NCBI GenBank assembly: GCA_019309115.1
Contig: JAFDGW010000035.1
Location: 1 to 46,048, forward strand
From: Deltaproteobacteria bacterium
Lineage (GTDB): Bacteria > Desulfobacterota > Syntrophobacteria > Syntrophobacterales > Thermodesulforhabdaceae
Reading direction: 5' to 3'
Length of the DNA stretch: 46,048 nt
The notes under the pieces were generated by a model. It made no database searches. It was not told the DNA's origin and saw only the letters and a program-made list of their open reading frames with translations. This document shows, in pieces, positions 7,596 to 15,889 of the stretch (positions within the stretch are counted from its first letter, which is position 1; each line of letters begins with the position of its first letter). The translations under genes were made by a program, and so were the position numbers.

Positions 7596-9314
7596 GTGCG
7601 GGTTATGACAAAGTCTTCAAAAGAGTCGGCGTCTGTAATTTCCGCCAAAGTAGATGATTCCAGGCAGAAAATAATCCTTTCTTCGGCGTCGTTTCTTTCG
7701 TTTCACCGAACTCTTATCATAGTCGGCGGGGTTCTTTCCGCAATATTATCCCTTATTTGCCTTCCATCGGTGGTGGGGCACGGTCGGCTGCTCCATGAGG
7801 GCTTTAGTTCACTAAGGTTATTAACCATGTTTCTCGCAGGTTGTGTCTTTTGTTTTGTTGGCTTAAGCGTGCCTTTTTATGTCGGGCAAAAGCATGTTTT
7901 AAAGAAGTCTTTAACTGACAAAGACCTGGTATTTCTCGGAAGCCTGATCGCTATTGCTAGTTTGCTGACTTATACAATGAGTTGGCTTCAGGTGCATCTG
8001 ACCAATGTCCCGGATATTTTGAGACTACAACAGGATCTTCGTATTTTCGTTCTGATCCTCCCCGTTGCAGCTGCTGCCATGATAGTGGTCACTTTTTTCG
8101 ATGTTAACACAGCCCTTTTGTTTTCTATCATCCTTTGTACCTTTCTGACTGTTATTTTAGAATCCAACCTATGGATCTTCCTCTATTTCTTGCTCAGTTC
8201 CTTCCTGGGTATTCATTGGCTTTATCCATATCACGATAGGTTTAAACCCATCAGGGCGGGAATCTTTGTTGGGCTATTTCAGGGGTTTTTGGTTGGGTTA
8301 TTCTTGGTTTTGAGGCAACCGTCCATGGGTTGGGAGTTGTATCCTCTTTATACGCTTGCAGCAATTATGGGAGGGATTCTTTCCGGTGTGCTGGCATCGG
8401 GTTTAATACCGCTTGTAGAGTATCTTTTTGATTACACCACGGACACCCGACTTATGGAACTTGCCACTATGGATCATCCTCTCTTACGGGAACTTATGCT
8501 GCAGGCACCCGGAACATACCACCACAGTATAATCGTGGGAAACATGGTGGAAATTGCCGCAAAGTCAATTGGTGCCAATGCCTTACTTGCCAAAGTGGCG
8601 GCTTACTACCACGACATAGGAAAGATTAAGAAGCCTCTTTACTTCATCGAAAACCAGTTTGATTGTGAGAATCGTCACGCAAAGCTCGCACCTTCAATGA
8701 GTAGTTTAATTTTGATTTCTCACGTTAAAGATGGAGTTGAGCTGGCTAGAAAGTATAAGCTGGGACAGCCTATTGTAGATATTATTCAACAACATCATGG
8801 AACGAGCCTGATTGCTTATTTTTATCAAAAAGCCTTGGAGTGTCGGGAGAGGGTTCGACAGTCCAAGAAAGGAACCGAACTTCCTCCTGTAAACGAAGAA
8901 GACTTCCGCTATCCCGGTCCCAAACCTCAAACCAAAGAAGCCGGACTAGTAATGCTGGCGGATATGGCAGAAGCGGCGTGCAGATCGATTCCCAATCCTA
9001 CGCCGGCTCGTATTCAGGGAATGGTAAACCGCGTGATTAACCAAGCATTTGCCGATGGTCAGCTTGATGAGTGTGAACTGACTCTAAAAGACTTGCACAA
9101 GATTGCAAAACACTTCAATCAGATACTTAGCACCATCCATCACAAACGTATCGAATATCCATCAACTGCAACGGCAAAGTTTGAATCTCATCCAAAGTGT
9201 AAGGAAACCGGAAATGGCAGAGATACTGATCAAAAATCAGCAGCGCAGTCCGGTAAATCTGAAGCGAATAAAGCAAATAGCGGAACGGATCTTAAACGCC
9301 TTGGGCTTCAGTGA
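7596..9314 (+). CDS. 7TM-HD membrane phosphohydrolase (PgpH/YqfF-like), short N-terminus
   Basis: A 572-residue membrane protein with several hydrophobic segments between about residues 40 and 275, followed by a cytoplasmic HD phosphohydrolase domain. HD marks are TYHHSIIVGN (about 308-317), AYYHDIGKIKK with the HD pair at 339-340, QQHHGT at 398-403 and LADMAEAACRS. PgpH-type members of this family hydrolyse c-di-AMP. Usual family members have an extra extracytoplasmic 7TMR-HDED domain of about 200 residues after the first helix. Here that domain is absent, with only a short polar segment between the first and second helices. The start may be GTG 7596 or ATG 7605. The last ~34 codons overlap the ybeY gene in another frame, and the tail is polar and low in complexity, so it looks overprinted. 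The context phoH-HD-ybeY is standard. Confidence 0.88.
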   Translation: MRVMTKSSKESASVISAKVDDSRQKIILSSASFLSFHRTLIIVGGVLSAILSLICLPSVVGHGRLLHEGFSSLRLLTMFLAGCVFCFVGLSVPFYVGQKHVLKKSLTDKDLVFLGSLIAIASLLTYTMSWLQVHLTNVPDILRLQQDLRIFVLILPVAAAAMIVVTFFDVNTALLFSIILCTFLTVILESNLWIFLYFLLSSFLGIHWLYPYHDRFKPIRAGIFVGLFQGFLVGLFLVLRQPSMGWELYPLYTLAAIMGGILSGVLASGLIPLVEYLFDYTTDTRLMELATMDHPLLRELMLQAPGTYHHSIIVGNMVEIAAKSIGANALLAKVAAYYHDIGKIKKPLYFIENQFDCENRHAKLAPSMSSLILISHVKDGVELARKYKLGQPIVDIIQQHHGTSLIAYFYQKALECRERVRQSKKGTELPPVNEEDFRYPGPKPQTKEAGLVMLADMAEAACRSIPNPTPARIQGMVNRVINQAFADGQLDECELTLKDLHKIAKHFNQILSTIHHKRIEYPSTATAKFESHPKCKETGNGRDTDQKSAAQSGKSEANKANSGTDLKRLGLQ

Positions 9315-9732
9315 CGCCGAGCTTAGCATTTTGCTCATCGATAACGTGGGTATGCAGGAACTGAACAAAATCTACCGGGGGGTTGATGCCCCAACAGATG
9401 TTTTGTCCTTTCCGATGATGAGCAATAATGAAGAATATCTTTTTGGCCGAGGGCAGACGGTGATGCTTGGTGACGTGGCTATATCCGTCGAGATGGTTAT
9501 GAAACATGCTGGAGACACGGAATTGCCGGTTGAACAAGTTCTAGACATTATTTTGTGCCACGGCATACTGCACCTCGTGGGCTATGATCACGACACGTTT
9601 GAAAAGGCCAAAATCATGGATGCAAAAACAATGGAGTTGATGAAAGAGCTGGGATGGAGTGTTAATGCGGCCGATAGTTTGGATAAACTCTGTCGGTGGT
9701 ATCAAACGTCTCGGTGGTTTACGGAGGATTAA
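9214..9732 (+). CDS. ybeY: Endoribonuclease YbeY (rRNA maturation factor)
   Basis: A 172-residue zinc-dependent endoribonuclease involved in 16S rRNA 3' maturation and ribosome quality control. The hallmark H3 zinc motif is HGILHLVGYDHD, preceded by PTDVLSFPM and LGDVAIS, all in the family positions. The frame is open further upstream to 9103, but conserved similarity begins near MAEILIKNQQ, so I use the ATG at 9214. This start lies 101 bases inside the preceding 7TM-HD gene, an unusually long overlap. Downstream, pdxJ begins two bases after the stop. Confidence 0.93.
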   Translation: MAEILIKNQQRSPVNLKRIKQIAERILNALGFSDAELSILLIDNVGMQELNKIYRGVDAPTDVLSFPMMSNNEEYLFGRGQTVMLGDVAISVEMVMKHAGDTELPVEQVLDIILCHGILHLVGYDHDTFEKAKIMDAKTMELMKELGWSVNAADSLDKLCRWYQTSRWFTED

Positions 9733-9734
9733 GC

Positions 9735-10454
9735 ATGGCGAGGCTGGCGGTAAATGTTGATCATGTCGCAACAATCAGACAGGCAAGGCTTGCAAAATAT
9801 CCGGATCCAGTAATGGCTGCGGCATTAGCCGAACTGGGCGGTGCTCAGGGAATCGTTATACATCTTCGGGAAGATAGAAGGCACATTCAGGATAGGGATT
9901 TGGAAATCCTGCGTAAGACGGTGCAAACTCATCTAAATCTTGAAATGGCCATAACCAGAGAAATGCTAGATATTGCCCTGCGAATAAGACCTGATAGATG
10001 CACCCTGGTACCGGAAAAAAGACAGGAACTTACGACTGAAGGCGGTTTGGACGTTGTTGGACAGGAGGAAAAAGTCCGCTCGGCCGTTGCTGAACTTCAC
10101 GAGGGTAACATAGAAGTTAGCCTTTTCATTGATGCCGACGAACAACAGGTCAGAGCAGCTCATAGAGTGGGCGCGAATGTGGTGGAACTACATACGGGAA
10201 CCTTTGCAGACGCCGGAACCGCCGAGGAGCGACATAGAGCCTTGGAAGCACTGAGGAACGCTGCGAAGCTGGCAAAGTCGTTGGGACTCAAGGTTCATGC
10301 TGGCCATGGTGTTGATTATACAAACATTGTTGATCTTAGAGAAATTCCGGAGATAGAAGAATTCAGCATAGGGCACTCCATAGTGGCTAGGGCTGTTCTG
10401 GTTGGGATGGAACAGGCGGTCAGAGACATGATTCGTCTTATAGAAGGGCGTTGA
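9735..10454 (+). CDS. pdxJ: Pyridoxine 5'-phosphate synthase
   Basis: A 239-residue TIM-barrel enzyme that condenses 1-deoxy-D-xylulose 5-phosphate with 3-amino-2-oxopropyl phosphate to give pyridoxine 5'-phosphate. Family signatures are the N-terminal LAVNVDHVATIRQAR, HLREDRRHIQD and the glycine-rich HAGHGVDYTN. The ATG at 9735 has GGAGG just upstream (9723-9727), and a GTG extension to 9696 would lie inside ybeY. The stop at 10452-10454 is one base from the start of acpS, so translation is likely coupled. This DXP-dependent B6 route matches the several PLP enzymes in this window. Confidence 0.96.
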   Translation: MARLAVNVDHVATIRQARLAKYPDPVMAAALAELGGAQGIVIHLREDRRHIQDRDLEILRKTVQTHLNLEMAITREMLDIALRIRPDRCTLVPEKRQELTTEGGLDVVGQEEKVRSAVAELHEGNIEVSLFIDADEQQVRAAHRVGANVVELHTGTFADAGTAEERHRALEALRNAAKLAKSLGLKVHAGHGVDYTNIVDLREIPEIEEFSIGHSIVARAVLVGMEQAVRDMIRLIEGR

Positions 10455-10455
10455 T

Positions 10456-10857
10456 GTGGTGATCAGAGGGGTTGGGGTTGATATAGTCAGTATTGAGAGG
10501 ATTCGACGAATACTGGGTAGGTGGGGTTCGAGATTTACAAAGAGGGTTTTTACTGTTCTCGAAAACGAAGAAGCAATCGGGAAAAAGGAACAAGCGGCTT
10601 ATTATGCCCTAAGGTTTGCTGCCAAAGAGGCTTTTGCCAAGGCGGTTGGCACCGGCGTTAGGCACCCGCTGGTTTGGCGTGCTATTGAGGTGCGTAGCGA
10701 CTCAAAGGGTAAGCCTTACCTTGTGTTGAGTAGGGAAGCTGAAGTTTTTTGCAATGAACTTGGTATCTGTTCGTGGCATCTCAGTTTAAGTGACGAACGT
10801 GATTATGCCGTTGCTTTGGTAGTGGTATCCGGGAAGGAGGAACAATGTACGTCGTAA
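10456..10857 (+). CDS. acpS: Holo-[acyl-carrier-protein] synthase
   Basis: A 133-residue phosphopantetheinyl transferase that moves 4'-phosphopantetheine from CoA to the serine of acyl carrier protein. The magnesium-binding motifs are GVGVDIVSIERI near the N-terminus and RFAAKEAFAKAVGTG in the middle, with the usual Asp and Glu. Length is normal. Two tandem GTG codons (10456 and 10459) are possible starts. The pdxJ-acpS-nnr order is common in bacteria. Its last 13 bases overlap the start of nnr. Confidence 0.94.
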   Translation: MVIRGVGVDIVSIERIRRILGRWGSRFTKRVFTVLENEEAIGKKEQAAYYALRFAAKEAFAKAVGTGVRHPLVWRAIEVRSDSKGKPYLVLSREAEVFCNELGICSWHLSLSDERDYAVALVVVSGKEEQCTS

Positions 10858-12401
10858 CGCCAAAAGAAATGGCATTCATTGATAAAATAACAATTGAAGA
10901 TGTAGGCATACCAGGCATGGTGCTTATGGAAAATGCCGGGCGAGGAGCATTTGAATTCTTCAGGGAAATTCTTCCGGATTTTCTGGATAGAAAGATAGGC
11001 GTCGTATGTGGAACCGGGAATAATGGGGGGGATGGTTTCGTCATTGCCCGTCTGTGTCATGGGGCTGGAGCTGATGTTAGGGTATTTTGCGCAAAAGATC
11101 CGGGACGCCTTGATGGTGATGCCAAGCGAAACTTCGAAGTTATTTCAAGGCTTGATATTCCTGTCTATGTTTTTGACGAAAAAGGCAACCAAGATGTTTG
11201 GGATATTTTCCGTGAAAGCACAGCGGTGGTTGATGCACTTTTCGGAACAGGTCTAAATCGAAATGTTGATGGGATTTACAAAAAGATTATCGACGAGATA
11301 AATAATCTGGGTGTTCCGGTTCTTGCGGTAGATATTCCGTCGGGAATAAACGGTGCTACCGGGCACGTTATGGGAGTAGCCACTTGTGCGTACGGAACTG
11401 CCACCTTTGGATTGCCCAAGGTCGGGCACTATCTTTGGCCAGGCGTTCGCTATACAGGGAAGCTGAAAGTTGTTGATATTGGTATCCCACCTTCGGTAGT
11501 TGCTGGCCAGGGAATAACACGTTTCCTGCTAACTCGTGAGTATTTGTCTTCCCTACTTACGCCTCGGGTTCCAATTGTTCACAAGGGAAATGCCGGGCAT
11601 TTTGCCGTCCTTGCTTGTTCTCCAGGAAAGACCGGTGCAGGGGCAATGACCGCTGTGGCGGGAATCAGAGGTGGTGCGGGCTTGGTTACTCTCATGGTTC
11701 CGGAAAGCCTCAATCCCATACTTGAAGAGAAAACCATGGAATCCATGACTCTTCCCCTGAAGGAAACACTAGCTCACACGGTCTCGCTGGAAGCGGAAGA
11801 TGACATTCTTGACTTTATCTCCGACAAACAATGTTTTGCCATCGGACCAGGGCTATCCACGCATGCGGAAACAAAGGAGCTAGTTCGTAGAATCGTTGGT
11901 AAATCAAGCGTTCCCATGGTTATTGACGCCGATGGCCTGAATGCCATAGCTGATTCGCTTGAGGTTCTCGAAAATGCCGGGGCACCGATTGTTTTGACAC
12001 CGCACCCGGGAGAAATGAGCAGGCTCGCGGGGACTTCAGTTACCGATGTTCAGGCAAACAGGATTGAGGTAGCGCAGGAGTTCAGCCGTCGGTACGGGGT
12101 AGTTGTGGTGTTGAAGGGTTTTCATACGATTGTCGCTTCCCCGGATGGGCGCGTTGCAATAAATACCACGGGTAACCCGGCAATGGCATCGGGGGGTATG
12201 GGAGATGTTCTTACGGGGCTGATAGGAGCGTTTATTTGTCAGGGTCTTTCTCCTTTTGATGCTGCCTGCGTGGGTGTTTACGTGCACGGTAAAGCGGCTG
12301 ATGATGTGGTGTCTTCCAGGAAGTGGGGAACGAGAGGATTGATTGCTACAGATTTACTAGAAAAGGTTCCTGAAATAATAAGAGAAATAGAAGAAACTTG
12401 A
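10845..12401 (+). CDS. nnr: Bifunctional NAD(P)H-hydrate epimerase/dehydratase
   Basis: A 518-residue fusion of the YjeF N-terminal epimerase (NnrE) and the C-terminal ADP-dependent NAD(P)HX dehydratase (NnrD). Together they repair hydrated NADH and NADPH. The epimerase half shows MENAGRGA, GTGNNGGDGFVIAR and DIPSGINGATG. The dehydratase half, a ribokinase-like fold, shows KGNAGHFAVLA, the loop IGPGLSTHAET, LTPHPGEMSRLAG and ASGGMGDVLTG. A strong ribosome site AAGGAGGA sits just before the ATG at 10845, inside acpS. A 118-bp gap follows before tsaE. Confidence 0.95.
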   Translation: MYVVTPKEMAFIDKITIEDVGIPGMVLMENAGRGAFEFFREILPDFLDRKIGVVCGTGNNGGDGFVIARLCHGAGADVRVFCAKDPGRLDGDAKRNFEVISRLDIPVYVFDEKGNQDVWDIFRESTAVVDALFGTGLNRNVDGIYKKIIDEINNLGVPVLAVDIPSGINGATGHVMGVATCAYGTATFGLPKVGHYLWPGVRYTGKLKVVDIGIPPSVVAGQGITRFLLTREYLSSLLTPRVPIVHKGNAGHFAVLACSPGKTGAGAMTAVAGIRGGAGLVTLMVPESLNPILEEKTMESMTLPLKETLAHTVSLEAEDDILDFISDKQCFAIGPGLSTHAETKELVRRIVGKSSVPMVIDADGLNAIADSLEVLENAGAPIVLTPHPGEMSRLAGTSVTDVQANRIEVAQEFSRRYGVVVVLKGFHTIVASPDGRVAINTTGNPAMASGGMGDVLTGLIGAFICQGLSPFDAACVGVYVHGKAADDVVSSRKWGTRGLIATDLLEKVPEIIREIEET

Positions 12402-12519
12402 AAACGATGACCTGATAAGATGGGTACCGTTCGAAACATGCTTGGTCGGTGAACGGTGGACAGTGGACAAAAAAAGCCACAGACTACACACTGCCGGCTA
12501 CGTACTAATAGGGTAAAAG
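12402..12519 (+). other. Short intergenic spacer with a weak hairpin
   Basis: A 118-bp gap in an otherwise tight operon. It contains a 7-bp inverted repeat, ACCGTTC at 12426-12432 and GAACGGT at 12451-12457 with an 18-nt loop, and a partly repeated GTGGACA segment. There is no T-run after the stem, so a terminator is not supported. It may be a decayed dispersed repeat. Confidence 0.3.
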
Positions 12520-12963
12520 ATGTGCAAGATAAATTATCTTTCTAAGAGTGCTGATGATACCGTAGGTTTTGCCATAACCTTTGCAGAAAAGCTGAAACCT
12601 GGCGATGTCGTCACGCTCTGGGGGGACATGGGAGCCGGCAAAACTACTTTCACACGAGGACTTGCGTGGGGCCTTGGAATTCCCAGAAAGTGTCCTATAA
12701 CGAGTCCAACCTTTACCCTGGTAAACGAGTATTCGGGACGTCTCACATTGTACCATATCGACCTTTATCGTGTGCAAGCGACAGAAGATCTAGAGACCTT
12801 GCCATTACGAGAAATCCTTTTCGGAGACGGGGTGGCCGTGGTGGAATGGCCTGAAAAGCTCGGTGAGGTACTACCTGAAAACAGGTGGGATGTGAGAATT
12901 AAAATTGTTGATGAAAACAGCCGACGCATAGAAATCGAGCAAATTGGAGCCGATGAGCCGTGA
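12520..12963 (+). CDS. tsaE: tRNA threonylcarbamoyladenosine biosynthesis ATPase TsaE
   Basis: A 147-residue P-loop ATPase that works with TsaD and TsaB in making t6A37 on tRNAs reading ANN codons. Walker A is GDMGAGKTTF at about residues 35-44. It is followed by the family segment ITSPTFTLVNEY and LYHIDLYR, and a late VVEWPEK, which are all diagnostic. Length is typical. Its stop overlaps the GTG start of the next gene by four bases. Confidence 0.95.
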   Translation: MCKINYLSKSADDTVGFAITFAEKLKPGDVVTLWGDMGAGKTTFTRGLAWGLGIPRKCPITSPTFTLVNEYSGRLTLYHIDLYRVQATEDLETLPLREILFGDGVAVVEWPEKLGEVLPENRWDVRIKIVDENSRRIEIEQIGADEP

Positions 12964-13691
12964 GTGGGAAAGCGAAGAGGTTGAAACCGGCGGTTCTTAC
13001 CGTTGGTAACGAGCTTATATACGGAGAACGGGAGAACACCAATGGAATGTGGATGCTCCAGAGGCTTTACTCTGCCGGTATGCCAGCTGAGATTTGGATC
13101 TCGCTTCCCGACGATGAAAACGCTATTGGGGAATGGATAAGACTCTTAAAGGAGCGAGATGCTTTCCCCATTTTTGTTTCAGGAGGGATCGGGGGAACCC
13201 ACGATGACAGAACCCGTCAGGGCATTGCCCTTGGACTTGATAGGGCGCTGGTCTGCCATGAAGAGTGCTACCAGATACTGGAAAAGCGGTACGGCAAGCA
13301 TTTTTCGGGTCAGAGAAAGCGGATGGCATGGCTACCGGAAGGTTGCGATTTGATTCCTAACGACATAGGTGCGCCTGGCTTTTTCCTTGAAGGTATTTAC
13401 GCCTTTCCGGGTTTCCCTGAGATGTTGAAGCCTATGTTTGAGTGGGTAATGGAGCGGTTTTTTCCAGCACAGGGCGACGTTGAGGTGTTTGAATGGACCG
13501 TTCCGGTAAGTGAAGGAACTGTAGGACCGGTGGTTGAGCGTTTCAGCATTGAACATCCGGAAGTATCGGTGGGGATTTATCCTCATTTAATCCCTGATGG
13601 ACAACAGGTAACGGTAAGGCTTAGGTGCTCCGGGAAGGATTCTCATGTTGCCGACGAACTGGGCAGGATTTTAAAGGAGTTTGAAAAATGA
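12960..13691 (+). CDS. MoaB/Mog-domain protein, CinA N-terminal type
   Basis: A 243-residue protein with the molybdopterin-binding-like fold of the CinA N-terminal domain. Visible marks are LTVGNELIYGERENTNG, FVSGGIGGTHDDRTRQGIA and FAFPGFPEM-like YAFPGFPEMLKPM. Stand-alone forms without the C-terminal deamidase domain are common, and this one ends before that domain. A nucleotide pyrophosphatase or cofactor-related role is possible but not shown by sequence. The GTG at 12960 overlaps the tsaE stop. The pfk gene starts four bases before its stop codon ends. Confidence 0.82.
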   Translation: MSGKAKRLKPAVLTVGNELIYGERENTNGMWMLQRLYSAGMPAEIWISLPDDENAIGEWIRLLKERDAFPIFVSGGIGGTHDDRTRQGIALGLDRALVCHEECYQILEKRYGKHFSGQRKRMAWLPEGCDLIPNDIGAPGFFLEGIYAFPGFPEMLKPMFEWVMERFFPAQGDVEVFEWTVPVSEGTVGPVVERFSIEHPEVSVGIYPHLIPDGQQVTVRLRCSGKDSHVADELGRILKEFEK

Positions 13692-15889
13692 AAATCGGGG
13701 TCATGACCAGTGGCGGGGATTCACCTGGAATGAATCCGGCCATAAGAGCGATCGTGCGGCGGGCACTGGTCAGGAGAGTCGAAGTTTTCGGCATTGAGAA
13801 CGGTTATGAAGGATTGGTCAGCGGCGCAATAAGGCCTCTGGGCTGGCATGATGTGGGTGGAATAGTGAGCAAAGGTGGCACCTTTTTAGGAACCGCCCGG
13901 TCTGATCGGTTTCGGACTTATGAGGGCAGGCGTGAAGCCGTGAGGAATCTGGCCTCGAAAGGAATAGAAGCCCTTGTAATCGTCGGTGGAGATGGTTCCC
14001 TCATGGGGGCACATGTGCTGGCAAATGAGTGGCCGGAACACTTGAAGGCGCTGGGGAAGGAAATCTCGACCGAAATATCACAATTAAAGGTGGTCGGGCT
14101 TCCCGGTTCTATTGATAACGACCTTTTCGGTACGGACATGTCCATAGGAGCTGATACGGCCCTCAATCACATCGTTAGAGCACTTGACGACCTTAGTTCG
14201 ACCGCTGCTTCGCATCAGCGCACCTTTGTGGTCGAAACTATGGGTCGGCATTGTGGTTATCTGGCACTGATGTCCGGGCTTGCGGGCGGAGCGTCGTGGG
14301 TTCTCATCCCCGAAGATGAGCTTGACGTACGCTGGCATCGCAAGATGATTGAAGCTCTGGAAAATGCAAGATCTGCCGGAAGACCCCATCAGATGGTAGT
14401 GGTGGCAGAAGGGGCTCGACATGCCGATGGATTACCCATACAGTCAAAGGAGATTTGTGATATCATTCACGAGAAACTCGGCCTTGATGTACGCCTTACC
14501 GTGCTCGGACACGTACAGCGCGGAGGGAGTCCGACGGCCTTTGATAGAGTTCTTGCCACACGTCTAGGCACCGCCTCTGTTGATTTGCTGGTAGAAAATT
14601 CCGAGGAATGCACCTGCCACATGATTGGGCTAAGGGAAAACCGTGAGGTGCTAACGCCCCTTGATGAGGTGGTTACCAAAAGTCGAGCAGTGGGGGAAGA
14701 AATAGAAAACGGCAACTATACAAGAGCCCTGGAACTTCGAGGTGAAAGCTTTCGAAAAGCTTTTGAACTGGTGAAGATGCTCACGCGGATAACTCCAGCG
14801 AAAGAGTGCACCGACGAAGGTGCAGTGCTGGTTTTGACCGGTGGTGCCGATGCGCCAGGTATGAATACCGCTCTCAGTGTCGTTGGCCGCTGTTTGCTGA
14901 ATCAGGGCATCCGAGTATTGGGATCTCTGAATACATTCCTCGGTCTTCTCCAGAACAACCTCGTTGGACTTGACTGGCACGAGATGGTCGGCTGGATGAA
15001 TCGGCCTGGTTCGGAAGTAGGGACAGCTCGTGTGACGATTAAAGACGGAGATTTATCTCGGATTGCAGACACTCTCCGAAAAAATAACATTTCCGGCATA
15101 ATTGCCATAGGAGGGTGGGGTGTCTATCACACCTTGTGGCGTATGATCGAACAACGCGACAAATACCCTGAATTCAAAATTCCCATAGTGCTCGTTCCTG
15201 CATCTATAGATAACAATTTACCCATGTCTGATTTTAGCATTGGAGCTGATACAGCATTGAATGTCATAATTGAGTCCATAGACAAAATCCGCAATACAGC
15301 CAGTGCCAACAGACGCGCTTTCATTGTTGAAGTCATGGGGCGGAATTGTGGATTTCTGGCTCTTCTTTCAGCTATGGCCTCAGGGGCGGAACGGGCTTAT
15401 CTGCCCGAGAATGGCATTTCGCTGAAAGAGCTGGTGACAGATGTTGAACTTATAAAAACGAGCTTTGACTGCGGAAAAAAAATGATGATCTTCGTGAGAA
15501 ACGAAGCGGCGTCGAGGCACTACACCACTGATTTTATACGTAGGCTTTTTGAAGCAGAGGGTAGGGGAACCTTCAGTGTCAGAACAGCGATATTGGGGCA
15601 TGTCCAGAGAGGTGGTGCGCCGACGGCTTTTGACCGGATACTGGCCTGCCGCCTGGGAGCTCAAGCGGCTTTTTCAATAATAGATTTTCTCGGCAGAGGT
15701 TCCGATGACGCAATAGTGCTTGGACTTAAGGGTCGGGGTGTGGTGGTGAATCACCTCGATGAAGCCATGAAAGAAATGGATATAGATTTAGGACGTCCCA
15801 AAAATGAGTGGTTTCTGAAGTTGTGTGATATTGCGGATTCTCTTGCATTACCTTTTGCCGGATGCGGACTGCCAGAGGAGCAATTGTAA
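13688..15889 (+). CDS. Tandem-domain 6-phosphofructokinase with a degenerate C-terminal half
   Basis: A 733-residue protein made of two PfkA-type domains, about twice the usual bacterial length of ~320. The first half (1-355) keeps the catalytic elements: SGGDSPGMN at 8-16, GGDGS at 100-104, PGSIDND at 139-145, MGRHCG at 185-190 and GHVQRGGSPTAFDR. Gly in GGDGS and in PGSIDND matches ATP-dependent rather than pyrophosphate-dependent enzymes. The second half (about 375-733) is clearly homologous (GGADAPGMN, SIGADTALN, MGRNCG, GHVQRGGAPTAFDR). However, GGDGS is replaced by GGWGV at 475-479 and the last Asp of SIDND by Asn at 510. This recalls eukaryotic PFKs, in which the C-terminal half became regulatory. 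It overlaps the CinA-like gene upstream (4 bases) and the PhzF-like gene downstream (1 base). Confidence 0.9.
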   Translation: MKIGVMTSGGDSPGMNPAIRAIVRRALVRRVEVFGIENGYEGLVSGAIRPLGWHDVGGIVSKGGTFLGTARSDRFRTYEGRREAVRNLASKGIEALVIVGGDGSLMGAHVLANEWPEHLKALGKEISTEISQLKVVGLPGSIDNDLFGTDMSIGADTALNHIVRALDDLSSTAASHQRTFVVETMGRHCGYLALMSGLAGGASWVLIPEDELDVRWHRKMIEALENARSAGRPHQMVVVAEGARHADGLPIQSKEICDIIHEKLGLDVRLTVLGHVQRGGSPTAFDRVLATRLGTASVDLLVENSEECTCHMIGLRENREVLTPLDEVVTKSRAVGEEIENGNYTRALELRGESFRKAFELVKMLTRITPAKECTDEGAVLVLTGGADAPGMNTALSVVGRCLLNQGIRVLGSLNTFLGLLQNNLVGLDWHEMVGWMNRPGSEVGTARVTIKDGDLSRIADTLRKNNISGIIAIGGWGVYHTLWRMIEQRDKYPEFKIPIVLVPASIDNNLPMSDFSIGADTALNVIIESIDKIRNTASANRRAFIVEVMGRNCGFLALLSAMASGAERAYLPENGISLKELVTDVELIKTSFDCGKKMMIFVRNEAASRHYTTDFIRRLFEAEGRGTFSVRTAILGHVQRGGAPTAFDRILACRLGAQAAFSIIDFLGRGSDDAIVLGLKGRGVVVNHLDEAMKEMDIDLGRPKNEWFLKLCDIADSLALPFAGCGLPEEQL

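Noticed and set aside
12426-12457. Terminator or riboswitch upstream of tsaE
   Set aside because: The stem is only 7 bp with an 18-nt loop, no U-run follows, and no known aptamer pattern was seen.
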